From: Mesorhizobium sp. B2-4-3
GTDB lineage: Bacteria > Pseudomonadota > Alphaproteobacteria > Rhizobiales > Rhizobiaceae
Assembly (NCBI RefSeq): GCF_006442815.1
Contig: NZ_VFVL01000002.1
Location: 62,001-126,000, forward strand
Length of the DNA stretch: 64,000 nt
Reading direction: 5' to 3'
Shown one piece after another: positions 34,106 through 42,945 of this stretch (positions are counted from its first letter, which is position 1; each line of letters starts with the position of its first letter). The notes below the pieces were generated by a model. That model worked only from the letters and a program-made list of their open reading frames with translations, did no database searches and was not told the DNA's origin. A program made the translations under genes and the position numbers.

Positions 34106-34882
34106 ATGTCAGTTGAGAGAACCACGGCCGCGGGCGGCATGGAAACCTCCTATGGTTTCAGGAAGGTCGGGGAAGGCGAGAAGCAGCCCCTCGTCAACGA
34201 CGTCTTCCACAAGGTGGCCAATCGATACGACCTGATGAACGATCTGATGTCGGCCGGGTTGCATCGGTTGTGGAAGGACGCGATGGTCGCCTGGCTGAAC
34301 CCTCCCAAAAAGGTGGGCTGGAAGGTGCTCGACGTTGCCGGCGGCACCGGCGATATCGCCTTCCGCATCGTCGAGGCCAGCCAGCGGCAGGCTCATGCCA
34401 CGGTGCTCGACATCAACGGCTCGATGCTGGCCGTCGGCCGCGACCGCGCCGAGAAGCATGGCCTTGCGGCAAACACCAACTTTGTCGAGGCCAATGCCGA
34501 GGAATTGCCTTTCGAGGATGGCACCTTCGACGCCTACACGATCGCGTTCGGCATTCGCAACGTGCCGCGCATCGAAGTCGCCCTTGGTGAAGCCTATCGC
34601 GTGCTGAAGCGCGGCGGGCGGTTGCTCTGCCTCGAATTCTCCGAGGTCGATATGCCGCTGCTCGACAAGGTCTATGAGGCCTGGTCTTTCAATGCGATCC
34701 CCAAGATCGGCAAGGCGGTCACCGGCGAGGGCGAGCCCTATTCCTATCTTGTCGAATCCATCCGCAAATTCCCCAACCAGCAGAATTTCGCGGCGATGAT
34801 TACCCGCGCCGGCTTCGACCGTGTCACGTTCCGCAACTATTCTGGCGGCATCGCCGCCCTTCATTCCGGCTGGAAGCTTTGA
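34106..34882 (+). CDS. ubiE: Ubiquinone/menaquinone C-methyltransferase
   Basis: A 258-aa SAM-dependent methyltransferase that adds the C-methyl group in ubiquinone synthesis. The UbiE signature is [17 protein letters not shown] near residue 40; the SAM motif [13 protein letters not shown] follows near 75, and the second signature [17 protein letters not shown] near 178. ATG at 34106 is used; a later ATG at 34139 is possible. It stands directly before ubiB. Confidence 0.95.
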   Translation: MSVERTTAAGGMETSYGFRKVGEGEKQPLVNDVFHKVANRYDLMNDLMSAGLHRLWKDAMVAWLNPPKKVGWKVLDVAGGTGDIAFRIVEASQRQAHATVLDINGSMLAVGRDRAEKHGLAANTNFVEANAEELPFEDGTFDAYTIAFGIRNVPRIEVALGEAYRVLKRGGRLLCLEFSEVDMPLLDKVYEAWSFNAIPKIGKAVTGEGEPYSYLVESIRKFPNQQNFAAMITRAGFDRVTFRNYSGGIAALHSGWKL

Positions 34883-34885
34883 GGC

Positions 34886-34934
34886 GCGGCCCCTTGCAGC
34901 AGGCCCCTTTGACACAGGCCCCTTTGAAGCAGGC
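34886..34934. repeat. 15-bp tandem repeat between ubiE and ubiB
   Basis: Two nearly exact 15-bp units (CAGGCCCCTTTGACA and CAGGCCCCTTTGAAG) plus a diverged one before them, filling most of the 58-bp gap. The ubiB ribosome site must lie at its right end. Confidence 0.7.
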
Positions 34935-34940
34935 TGGCCT

Positions 34941-36515
34941 ATGAGCAGCGTCGGCGCCGCCTTCAGGCTCGCCAGGGCCGGCTGGGTGCTGGTCCGCGAG
35001 GGTGTCGTCGCGGCGTTGCCGGGCGAAGAGCTCTCCGGCATGCCGAAATTCGGCTGGCGCGTGGCGCGGCTTTTTACCCGCCGCCGGGCGCTGAGCTATC
35101 AGCGCGGCGACAGGCTGGCGCGGGCGGTGGTGCGGCTCGGACCTTCCTACGTCAAGCTCGGCCAGTTCCTGGCGACGCGGCCCGATGTCGTCGGCAACGA
35201 CATGGCGCTGGACCTCGCGCTGTTGCAGGACAAGATGCACACCTTCCCGAAGGCAGAGGCGGTTCACGCGATCGAAGCCTCGCTCGGGCGCAGGATAGAC
35301 GATCTCTATGCCAGCTTCGGGAATCCCGTTGCCGCCGCTTCGATCGCGCAGGTGCACAGCGCCGACGTGGTCAGTGATGGAACGGCGTCGCGCGTGGCGG
35401 TGAAGGTGATCCGGCCCGGCGTGCGGCACCGCTTCTTCCAGGATCTCGAAAGCTATTTCCTCGCGGCCCACCTGCAGGAAAGATACATCCCTTCCTCGCG
35501 CCGGCTGCGACCGGTCGAGGTGACCCAGACGCTGGCGCAGACCACCAAGGTCGAGATGGACCTGAGGCTCGAGGCGGCCGCACTTTCCGAACTCGGCGAG
35601 AACACCAAGGACGATCCGGGTTTTCGCGTGCCGGCGGTCGACTGGGAGCGGACCGGCCGCGACGTGCTCACGATGGAGTGGATCGACGGCATCAAGATGA
35701 ACGATCTCGCCGGCCTTGCCGACGCCGGCCACGACCTCAAGGCGATCGCCGCCAATCTCATCCAGTCGTTCCTGCGGCATACGCTGCGCGACGGCTTCTT
35801 CCACGCCGACATGCATCCGGGAAACCTGTTCGTCGAGGCGAACGGCACCATCGTGGCGGTCGACCTCGGCATTGCCGGCCGGCTCGGTAAGAAGGAGCGA
35901 CGCTTCCTCGCCGAGATCCTCTACGGCTTCATCGTGCGCGACTACCAGCGCGTCGCCGAGGTGCATTTCGAGGCGGGCTACGTGCCGCGCCAGCACAATG
36001 TCTCGGCCTTCGCGCAGGCGATCCGCGCCATCGGCGAGCCGATCCATGGCCAGTCGGCCGAGACCATCTCCATGGCGAAGCTCTTGACGCTGCTGTTCGA
36101 GGTCACCGAGCTGTTCGACATGGCGGCGCGGCCGGAATTGATCCTGCTGCAAAAGACCATGGTCGTCGTCGAGGGCGTTGCCCGCACGCTCGATCCGGGC
36201 TTCAACATGTGGAAGACCGCCGAGCCGGTGGTCGGCGACTGGATCGCCGGCAATCTCGGTCCGCGCGGGCTGCTCGCCGACGCGCGCGACGGCGCCAAGG
36301 CGCTGTTGACGCTGGCACGGCAGGCGCCGGACCTCGCCGCCCGTACCGACCGGCTGTCGCGCGAGATCGACCTGATGGCCGAGAACGGCCTGCGCTTCGA
36401 CGAAGCGACGGCCCGCGCCATCGGCAAGGCCGAAGCGCGCCACACCCGCTCCGGCCGCGTGGCGTTATGGGTGATCGCGCTGACCTTGATCTACATCGCG
36501 TGGAAATTGCTCTGA
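34941..36515 (+). CDS. ubiB: Ubiquinone biosynthesis atypical kinase/ATPase
   Basis: A 524-aa UbiB/ADCK-family protein needed for ubiquinone synthesis. The N-terminal KxGQ motif is VKLGQFLATRPD near residue 70, the Ala-rich nucleotide loop AAASIAQVH near 132, HADMHPGNLF near 288 and VDLGIAG near 307. One or two C-terminal membrane segments end the chain (VALWVIALTLIYIAWKLL). ATG at 34941 is chosen because the preceding frame crosses a tandem repeat. It is in operon with ubiE. Confidence 0.93.
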   Translation: MSSVGAAFRLARAGWVLVREGVVAALPGEELSGMPKFGWRVARLFTRRRALSYQRGDRLARAVVRLGPSYVKLGQFLATRPDVVGNDMALDLALLQDKMHTFPKAEAVHAIEASLGRRIDDLYASFGNPVAAASIAQVHSADVVSDGTASRVAVKVIRPGVRHRFFQDLESYFLAAHLQERYIPSSRRLRPVEVTQTLAQTTKVEMDLRLEAAALSELGENTKDDPGFRVPAVDWERTGRDVLTMEWIDGIKMNDLAGLADAGHDLKAIAANLIQSFLRHTLRDGFFHADMHPGNLFVEANGTIVAVDLGIAGRLGKKERRFLAEILYGFIVRDYQRVAEVHFEAGYVPRQHNVSAFAQAIRAIGEPIHGQSAETISMAKLLTLLFEVTELFDMAARPELILLQKTMVVVEGVARTLDPGFNMWKTAEPVVGDWIAGNLGPRGLLADARDGAKALLTLARQAPDLAARTDRLSREIDLMAENGLRFDEATARAIGKAEARHTRSGRVALWVIALTLIYIAWKLL

Positions 36516-36541
36516 CCGCCATGCGGCTTGCCGCCGATTGA

Positions 36542-36561
36542 TTGCATTGCTATCATTGCAA
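36542..36561. promoter_or_regulatory. Inverted repeat before coaBC, candidate operator
   Basis: TTGCA-N10-TGCAA, a 20-bp symmetric site ending 26 bp before the coaBC start, with a nearby repeated GCTATC. Ribbon-helix-helix proteins commonly bind such paired short half-sites, and the downstream protein carries such a domain, so self-regulation is possible. Confidence 0.35.
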
Positions 36562-36587
36562 GCGCTATCTGAAGCGAGTGCAATCAC

Positions 36588-38060
36588 ATGGCCAGCATCA
36601 CGATCCGCAATCTGGATGACGAGGTCAAGGACCTGCTCCGGCAACTCGCGGCCGAGAACGGCTGCTCGATGGAGGAGCAGGCGCGGGCGATGATTCGCGC
36701 CGCGGTCGAAGGCCGGGCGGGGCAGTCCGACCGCATCGGCCAGATCGAGCAGACCCTGCGTGCGCTGACGGTTTCGAAGGAGCAGGCGAAGCCGGTTGTC
36801 GCCGCTGCCGGCAGACCAGTCCCGCGAGGCTCTCTCTCCGGCAAGCGCATCCTGCTCATCATTGGCGGCGGCATTGCCGCCTACAAGGCGCTCGACCTCA
36901 TCCGGCGGCTGCGCGAGCGCGGCGCGTCGGTGCGGGTGGTGATGACGTCGGCCGCGCAGGAATTCGTCACCACGCTTTCGGTCGGCGCGCTTTCGGCCGA
37001 CCATGTCTTCACCGCGCTGTTCGACCGCAAGGACGAGCACGATGTCGGCCATATAAGGCTGTCGCGCGAGGCCGATCTGCTGGTGGTGGCGCCGGCGACC
37101 GCGGACCTGATGGCGAAGCTCGCCAACGGTCATGCCAACGACCTTGCCTCGACGGTGCTTCTGGCCACCGACAAGAAGGTGCTGATGGCGCCGGCGATGA
37201 ACCCGAAAATGTGGGCGCATGCTGCCACGCGCCGCAACCGGGCGACCTTGCTGAAGGACGGCATCGCCTTTGTCGGTCCCGCCAAGGGCGAGATGGCGGA
37301 AAGCAACGAAGCGGGCGAGGGCCGCATGGCCGAGCCGCTGGAGATCGTCGCTGCGATCGAGGCCATGCTCGACGAGAAGCCGAAGCCGCTTGCCGGGCGC
37401 AGGATCATCGTCACATCCGGGCCGACGCATGAGCCGATCGATCCGGTGCGCTACATCGCCAACCGGTCTTCCGGCAAGCAAGGTCATGCCATCGCGGCCG
37501 CGCTGGCAAAGCTCGGCGCCGATGTGCGGCTGGTTTCCGGTCCGGTTACCATCGCCGATCCGGCAGGCGTCGCGACCACGCATGTCGAAACAGCCGCGCA
37601 GATGAAGCAAGCGGTCGAGAGCCTGTTGCCAGCGGACGCCGCCGTGTTCGTCGCGGCGGTCGCCGACTGGCGCACGGCCAACGCCGCCGGCGAGAAGATC
37701 AAGAAGGTGGCTGGCGAGGGGCCGCCTTCGCTACAGATGGTCGAGAACCCCGACATCCTGGCCGGCATCGGCCATCATGCTCGACGGCCCGGACTTGTCG
37801 TCGGCTTCGCCGCCGAGACACAGGACCTCATCGCCAATGCCGAGGCCAAGCTCAAGAAAAAAGGCGCCGACTTCATCGTCGCCAACGACGTCTCGCATGA
37901 AAGCGGCATCGGTCCGTCCGGCGTGATGGGCGGCGACCGCAACAAGGTGCGCATCGTCTCCAGGACCGGTGTCGAGGAATGGCCGGAAATGGGCAAGGAC
38001 GAGGTGGCGGCCCGGCTCGCCGCGCTGATTGCGGAGCGGCTGCAGACCGTCGTGGTCTGA
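36588..38060 (+). CDS. coaBC: CoaBC with N-terminal FitA-like ribbon-helix-helix domain
   Basis: A 490-aa bifunctional enzyme for two coenzyme A steps: joining cysteine to 4'-phosphopantothenate and decarboxylating the product. The flavin-dependent CoaC part spans about 84-265 (GGGIAAYKALDLIRRL near 93, APAMNPKMW near 203); the CoaB ligase part spans about 270-485 (SGPTHEPIDPVRYIAN near 281). Residues 1-45 (ASITIRNLDDEVKDLLRQLA) look like a FitA/VapB-type antitoxin DNA-binding domain, which is not part of usual CoaBC. No Met or ribosome site separates the parts, so the fusion is real in this sequence. Confidence 0.92.
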   Translation: MASITIRNLDDEVKDLLRQLAAENGCSMEEQARAMIRAAVEGRAGQSDRIGQIEQTLRALTVSKEQAKPVVAAAGRPVPRGSLSGKRILLIIGGGIAAYKALDLIRRLRERGASVRVVMTSAAQEFVTTLSVGALSADHVFTALFDRKDEHDVGHIRLSREADLLVVAPATADLMAKLANGHANDLASTVLLATDKKVLMAPAMNPKMWAHAATRRNRATLLKDGIAFVGPAKGEMAESNEAGEGRMAEPLEIVAAIEAMLDEKPKPLAGRRIIVTSGPTHEPIDPVRYIANRSSGKQGHAIAAALAKLGADVRLVSGPVTIADPAGVATTHVETAAQMKQAVESLLPADAAVFVAAVADWRTANAAGEKIKKVAGEGPPSLQMVENPDILAGIGHHARRPGLVVGFAAETQDLIANAEAKLKKKGADFIVANDVSHESGIGPSGVMGGDRNKVRIVSRTGVEEWPEMGKDEVAARLAALIAERLQTVVV

Positions 38061-38097
38061 GCGGAAAGCCCTGTTTCGGTCGTTGCCGTTGCCGGTA

Positions 38098-39549
38098 TCA
38101 ACCCGCCGCAAGTCGCGGCCGGTTCGCTGTGGAGAAGATCCTCAGCGCCGCCAGGCACCCGAACACGCCGAGCGGCACGAAGGCTAGGTACAGCCAGCCG
38201 GCGACGGAAGCGGCCGCTTCCCGGTTCAGCCCTTCGGAGAAGCCGCTGGCATTGGCGATGATGCCGGCAAGCGCGGCGCCGACGGCATAGCCGATGCGCT
38301 GCATGGTGGGCACCGCGGCCGAGGCGATGGTTTGCTCGTCCGGCGCCGCCGACGCCACGATGATGCGGGTCAGGAACGGCCAGGCGATACCGAAGCCGCC
38401 GCCCTGCAAAAGGGCGCAGAGCAGGATCAGCGGGATCGAGCCGGCAGGGATCGTGTAGGCGAAGCCGGCAATGCCGCATGCAATCATCAGCGCGCCGACG
38501 AGGATGATCGAGCGTTCGCGCTCCGGCGGGGCATTGGCGACGAGGATCGATAGGATCGACCATGAAATCGACTCGGCGGCGATGATGTAGCCGCTGGTGA
38601 GCAGAGGTATGTCGTGCAGCGTGGTCAGGAGCAGCGGCCCGTATATGCCGAAGGAACAGGTCGCCACCGAAAAGGCGGCGACCATGGTCATGCCGGTGCC
38701 GAGCGGCGCGCGCCATGAAAACAGATCTGACGGGAACAGGCGCGACCGGGGTCTCAGCCCATCGATCCGGACGAAGAGCGCCAGGCCGGTCAGGCCAAGG
38801 CAAAGCAGCAGCGACGAGCGCAGCAGGGCGATGTCGACGCCGGCGGTCGCGATCAGCACCACGCTGACGGCAAGACAGGCGAGCGCGCCATAGGGGAAGG
38901 GCGGCGCGGCATCGCCCGAAGCCTGTGGACGCGACGCGCCGGCGGTGTTGAGAACGGTGAGGCTGGCAAGCGCGACCGCGATGCCGCCCAGCGTGAAGAT
39001 GCCGACCGCCCAGCGCCAGGACAGAAGCTCGACCATGATCGCCCCGATCATCGGGCCGCTGAAGGCGGCGATGCCCCAGATCGCCGACATCACGCCGAAA
39101 AGCTGCGGCCAGATGTTGCGCGGAAAGAGCCGCTCGACGGAGACGAAGGCAAGCGACACCAGCGCGCCGCCGCCGAGGCCTTCGATCAGCCGCCCGGCGA
39201 GGAACTGGGTCATCGAGGGCGCAACTGCGCTCACCAGCGCGCCGGCCGCGTAGAGGGTGGCGGCGATCGCCATGTTGCTGCGCAGGCTGACATAGCTGAC
39301 GAGCCGTCCGGCCGCGGCGCCGGCGGTGATGGCGCCAAGCTCGTAGATCGCCAGCGACCAGCCGACCAGCTGCACGCCGTCCAGCTCGCCGACCATCGCC
39401 GGCATCACCGTCGCCACCATCGTCTCGTTGGTGGCGTAGAGCAGGATGCCGAGATTGATGAAGCAGAACCGCGCCAGATCGCCGCTCGCCCACAGCGCCC
39501 GCCAATCCACCCTGTTGCTGGCCACCTTGTTGCGGCTCGCTGCCGTCAT
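38098..39549 (-). CDS. MFS transporter, DHA2-like multidrug exporter
   Basis: A 483-aa major facilitator protein with about 14 hydrophobic segments, as in the DHA2 drug:H+ antiporter family. ATNETMVATVMPAM near residue 40 resembles the motif D1 region at the end of helix 1, and FLAGRLIEGLGGGAL near 100 is the helix 4 region. ATG at 39549 is preferred because AGGAG precedes it. The substrate is unknown. It converges on coaBC. Confidence 0.88.
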   Translation of the reverse strand: MTAASRNKVASNRVDWRALWASGDLARFCFINLGILLYATNETMVATVMPAMVGELDGVQLVGWSLAIYELGAITAGAAAGRLVSYVSLRSNMAIAATLYAAGALVSAVAPSMTQFLAGRLIEGLGGGALVSLAFVSVERLFPRNIWPQLFGVMSAIWGIAAFSGPMIGAIMVELLSWRWAVGIFTLGGIAVALASLTVLNTAGASRPQASGDAAPPFPYGALACLAVSVVLIATAGVDIALLRSSLLLCLGLTGLALFVRIDGLRPRSRLFPSDLFSWRAPLGTGMTMVAAFSVATCSFGIYGPLLLTTLHDIPLLTSGYIIAAESISWSILSILVANAPPERERSIILVGALMIACGIAGFAYTIPAGSIPLILLCALLQGGGFGIAWPFLTRIIVASAAPDEQTIASAAVPTMQRIGYAVGAALAGIIANASGFSEGLNREAAASVAGWLYLAFVPLGVFGCLAALRIFSTANRPRLAAG

Positions 39550-39606
39550 GCCGATCTCCTGCCTGTTTGCGCACCTCATCCGCGTTGCGAACGAGGCGCT
39601 ATCGGG

Positions 39607-39657
39607 TCGAGCATGACCGCCTCCGAGAACCGGATTCCACGTTCGGGATCATGCTCC
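39607..39657. repeat. Degenerate type B intergenic repeat
   Basis: Ends GAGCATGA and ATCATGCTC enclose a diverged core (CGAGAACCGGATTCCACG). It is similar in layout to the copies at 1625 and 51546 and lies upstream of the MFS gene. Confidence 0.55.
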
Positions 39658-39680
39658 AGATCCAGTTCGGCGGAGCTTGT

Positions 39681-39716
39681 AAAACCTCAAGCGCGCTTGG
39701 GCTCAAGAGGTTTTTT
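39681..39716. terminator. Probable bidirectional terminator
   Basis: Arms AAAACCTC and GAGGTTTT enclose a second small palindrome, with T-runs on both outer sides. It lies 112 bp beyond the stop of the leftward hypothetical operon, the likely gene set it serves. Confidence 0.5.
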
Positions 39717-39827
39717 CACGTTCACGGAACGATGTTACGGCAGAAGGGGCCCCGGCCGGTCCCGGGTCGGCCAGTCAGTTTGCCGTGCACAGGAAGGTGA
39801 ATGCACACGGGATAATGTTCCGGGAGA

Positions 39828-40832
39828 TCAGTGAATGGGGTTCGGCTCGGTTTCGGATCTACGCCGGCAGCCGTCGATGACGGGGTGGACGGTCCACTGG
39901 TTTTCCGGATCCTGCTGGGCTGCGACGGTCAGCGGCGAGCCGGCCGAATTCACGGCCTCGCACCAGCGGGCAGAGCTGCCGTCCGGAACCGGAGATTCAT
40001 TCCAACTGCCGTTCCAGGTGCCGATCTTCTGACAGTGCTTGATCGGATGGATCTCATTCCAGCCGTCGTGGGCGGAATCATAGACCCACGTCCCTTTGAC
40101 GAACAGGATGTCGGCGCCTCGCCTAGTCGGATCATTGACGTGAAGGTCGCCGAGATTTTCGTCGGCATCGGTTGGATTGGCTGTGTCGAGAATCCCAACG
40201 ATGCCCCCGACCAGGACAATTGCGGCCGCGATGACCGTCAGGATCGCACATGCGATCCAACCGAAGAAGGGAATGGCGCAAGCCACCACCGCCGCGGTGG
40301 CCACGGGGATCGCGGCGAGGCATGCGATCATCAGATCGTAGATGCCGGCTCCTTCGAATTCACAGTGAAGCACCGCGGTAGGGTCGTCGTTGGCCCACTG
40401 ACGTGCCTCCAGTCCCTGCCAATCGAGGCCCGCGTTCTTGATCGCGGGCGTGTTGGCGATCAGCCGCCCGAACGGCGTGATCTTCTCGGCCTCGGCCTGC
40501 GGCGTGAATTCGAGGACGTTTCCCGGAACCAGATTGAGACTGTAGTCAGTGTCGAAGCGATCGAGACCGGACTTCTCCTGGGGCGGATCGATCTTGAGCA
40601 GCCAGCCGACTGCGCATTCGTCGCCGCCGAGGCAGATCAGCCGATCGTAGAGCCACCAGCGGCAGTATGCGAGGATGGCCGCGAGCGCGACCAGCATGAC
40701 CGCCGGTCCGGCAACGACGCCGACCAGGATCAGCGGAAGCGCAACCACGGCGGCAGCAATGATCACCTGCGCATATTGCTTGCCGATATGATTTCCGACC
40801 GAAATGCATTTTGTGTAGTGCCGGTAAGCCAT
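39828..40832 (-). CDS. Hypothetical membrane protein, third gene of unknown operon
   Basis: A 334-aa protein. One hydrophobic hairpin lies at about 24-55 (VIIAAAVVALPLILVGVVAG) and a second at about 168-215 (AAIPVATAAVVACAIPFFGW), separated by a soluble domain and followed by a C-terminal domain of about 115 residues with Trp- and Cys-containing motifs (GTWVYDSAHDGWNEIHP). The start at 40832 is 8 bp after the gene upstream. No family is recognised; association with a membrane complex encoded by the operon is the only inference. Confidence 0.7.
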   Translation of the reverse strand: MAYRHYTKCISVGNHIGKQYAQVIIAAAVVALPLILVGVVAGPAVMLVALAAILAYCRWWLYDRLICLGGDECAVGWLLKIDPPQEKSGLDRFDTDYSLNLVPGNVLEFTPQAEAEKITPFGRLIANTPAIKNAGLDWQGLEARQWANDDPTAVLHCEFEGAGIYDLMIACLAAIPVATAAVVACAIPFFGWIACAILTVIAAAIVLVGGIVGILDTANPTDADENLGDLHVNDPTRRGADILFVKGTWVYDSAHDGWNEIHPIKHCQKIGTWNGSWNESPVPDGSSARWCEAVNSAGSPLTVAAQQDPENQWTVHPVIDGCRRRSETEPNPIH

Positions 40833-40840
40833 GGCGGTTC

Positions 40841-41851
40841 CTACCGTTCGACATAAAGCGTCACGCCGCCGGCAAGGCCGCGCGCCGAGAAGGCATGGAC
40901 GTTGACCGCCTTGCGGCCGGTGAAGCCGGCAGGTGGCTCGATATTGACGGCGACGGAAATCTCTTCTCCGGGACCGAGCGCGGCTTGCGCCGGGTCGAAG
41001 GTGACAAGCCAACCGGCAGGGATGGGATGTGCCCGGCGGGTATGGCCGGCAGGCACTGCCGCTATGGTGCCGGGAAAGGTGCGCAGCGGCCGGCGGGAGG
41101 GCCTCGGGCGGGGCCGCTCGCCGCAGACCGGCAATTCAGGCAATGCATAGGTGTCAGCTTCAAGCCGAAACTCGGCCCTTTCCCGTTCGCCGTTGCGCAA
41201 ACGGAATTCGAACTTTGCCGGGGAATGGGCGATGCCGACGGTGGTGTTGTCCTGCCCGAGGTTGTTGTTGGGGTTCACGTCGTCCAGCCAATCGAGCAGC
41301 ACCTGGATGCAGTAATGACCCGGCTCGGCCGGCGTGCGCCACTTGACCGAAGCAAAGGCCGGATGATTTGCGCCGCCTTTGACTCCGAGATCGGTCTTTG
41401 TCTCGTCTATCCAGGTCGAGGTGGTTCCGATGCCGAAACTCAAATAGGAGAACTTCACTGGCAGGCCGACGACCGGCGCCTCGGTCGAGTTGTTCCAGAT
41501 GCGCGCGACGACCTCATATTCGGTATCTGGCTCCAGCATATGCGGCGGTAGGGTGACGCCACCGCGCTTGATCTCGATATCCGGATTGTCCCAGGTGACG
41601 GCCAGGCCCTGGCCCATCAGATAATACTGAGCGTAGATCAAAGGGTCTGGCCGCTTGTAGGCGGGATCGCTGATCTTGACGCAGCGTTGCGGCCCGCTCC
41701 GATCGAGCCGGCTGGGAAGCTTGGCTCTTTCGCAGATCAACCTGATGAGCGCGCAAATCTGCCCGGCTATCCGGCGCAGATTGTCTGGCCAATGCCTGAA
41801 GGCGTCGACGATCGCCTTCAGAAATTCCAGTATTTTGGGGACCGGGGTCAC
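40841..41851 (-). CDS. Hypothetical protein with CARDB-like domain, second gene of unknown operon
   Basis: A 336-aa protein without a clear signal peptide. Residues about 85-215 form a beta-rich region whose PGHYCIQVLLDWLDDVNPNNNLGQDN resembles CARDB-type adhesion or scaffold domains. A second beta-domain lies near the C-terminus (LGPGEEISVAVNIEPPAGF). A Pro/Arg-rich linker (RPRPRPSRRPLR) joins them. It is between a 42-aa membrane protein gene and a larger membrane protein gene, with short gaps on both sides. The function is unknown. Confidence 0.7.
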   Translation of the reverse strand: MTPVPKILEFLKAIVDAFRHWPDNLRRIAGQICALIRLICERAKLPSRLDRSGPQRCVKISDPAYKRPDPLIYAQYYLMGQGLAVTWDNPDIEIKRGGVTLPPHMLEPDTEYEVVARIWNNSTEAPVVGLPVKFSYLSFGIGTTSTWIDETKTDLGVKGGANHPAFASVKWRTPAEPGHYCIQVLLDWLDDVNPNNNLGQDNTTVGIAHSPAKFEFRLRNGERERAEFRLEADTYALPELPVCGERPRPRPSRRPLRTFPGTIAAVPAGHTRRAHPIPAGWLVTFDPAQAALGPGEEISVAVNIEPPAGFTGRKAVNVHAFSARGLAGGVTLYVER

Positions 41852-41867
41852 GGCCTGTCTCGGGCCG

Positions 41868-41996
41868 TCAGCGTCGTTGCCGACGCATATAGAACCAGAT
41901 CGCAGCGACTAGGAACGGAGCAAGGATCAAAAGAAGTTCGAAAGATCCTGAACCACCGTCAGGCGAAAAGCCGAATAACTTCTCGATGAAATCCAC
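41868..41996 (-). CDS. 42-aa single-pass membrane protein
   Basis: A small gene beginning with GTG at 41996. A GGGGAGG ribosome site lies 5 nt before it (another GTG directly precedes). The product starts VDFIEKLFGFSPDGGSGSF, followed by one transmembrane segment (ELLLILAPFLVAAIWFYM) and a basic tail RRQRR, indicating the tail is cytoplasmic. It lies 16 bp before the CARDB-like gene and so opens a three-gene operon. No family is recognised. Confidence 0.6.
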   Translation of the reverse strand: MDFIEKLFGFSPDGGSGSFELLLILAPFLVAAIWFYMRRQRR

Positions 41997-42189
41997 CACA
42001 GCCTCCCCGGCCTGCAACAAGAATTGCAGTCAACGATGTCTTTGCATCTGTTTGGAGGCTGCCCCTCTGCCGGCGATCACCACCAACACCTCGGCTTGAT
42101 AACACAAGATAAGCAAAGCCGCCACACGCAATTGACATTCTCGCGAGTGCTTGTGTTTCCAACTGTGTTCGGGAGCTTCATATGTGCGA

Positions 42190-42220
42190 AGGCCGCGCCC
42201 TTCGTGGAAGGCGCGGCCCT
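42190..42220 (-). terminator. Hairpin after the DUF992 gene
   Basis: GC-rich stem GGCCGCGCC with its complement, a one-base bulge and a short loop, about 25-55 bp beyond the stop of the leftward DUF992 gene. There is only a weak T-run. Confidence 0.5.
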
Positions 42221-42245
42221 GCGGAGTGCCGTGGTTCCGCGGCGG

Positions 42246-42722
42246 CTACTTGTAGGAGTGGACGAGATCCAGCGAGGCCACCGCGACGGCCAGGTTGAGG
42301 CCGGTCTGTGCTTGGACGCTGAGCGGCTCCAGCATGAAGGCGCCGTCAAGGCCGCCGACCAGGAGGTTGGCGCCGCCGCCCGTCACGACGCTCGCCTCGG
42401 CGTTGACGCCGTAATAGCTGCCGGCGAGATCGCCCGCATCATGGCTGCGGGTGGCGGCAAGCACCGCCCAGACGAGCTGACCCTGATGCGTCTTGCCGAC
42501 GTCGACGCCGAGCTTGGAGATCATGCCGGTATAAATCTCGGCCGGGCCGTGATGGGAGGGGCGGAAGACGCAGGAGACGCCCTTGTTCGACGTGATGACG
42601 TAGCCGACGCCGCCGTCGATGGTGCAATCGAGCGTGCCGAGCCGGAGCGTGCCGGCGCTGACCGGGAAAGCGAGGACCGTGGCGGCAAGCGCGGCAGCGG
42701 CACAGGCAAGGGATTTGATCAT
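42246..42722 (-). CDS. DUF992 family secreted protein
   Basis: A 158-aa protein with a signal peptide (MIKSLACAAAALAATVLAFPVSA, cleavage near 23). The mature part is the DUF992 pattern: GTLRLGTLDCTIDGGVGYVITS, a conserved CVF, and the Gly-rich VVTGGGANLLVGG. The family is common in Rhizobiales and its function is unknown; a periplasmic or outer-surface location is likely. ATG at 42722 follows AAAGGA. Confidence 0.85.
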   Translation of the reverse strand: MIKSLACAAAALAATVLAFPVSAGTLRLGTLDCTIDGGVGYVITSNKGVSCVFRPSHHGPAEIYTGMISKLGVDVGKTHQGQLVWAVLAATRSHDAGDLAGSYYGVNAEASVVTGGGANLLVGGLDGAFMLEPLSVQAQTGLNLAVAVASLDLVHSYK

Positions 42723-42945
42723 TGGAAAGGTCCTTTCGCGAAAATCTTGGCCCCGGCTTAAACGATCGAGGTGCACGGAGCGTTCCGCCGAAAACTTGGC
42801 GCGAACATGGCGAGGGTTAACGCATTGCCCCGGGCGGTTAACGGATCGCTATCGGTGTCTCCGCAGCGCAACATCGCGGCCGCCGACGGCGACCGGGAAC
42901 GGCGCCCAAGCGTCGTGCAATAGACCTTCCGGCGCCAGCTTCCGA

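Noticed and set aside
34886..34934. Short tandem repeat considered as CRISPR
   Set aside because: Units are 15 bp, directly joined with no spacers, and there are no cas genes.
36588..36830. Idea that the ribbon-helix-helix part is a separate antitoxin gene
   Set aside because: The frame runs on without a stop, and no Met or ribosome site marks a separate CoaBC start; no toxin gene adjoins.
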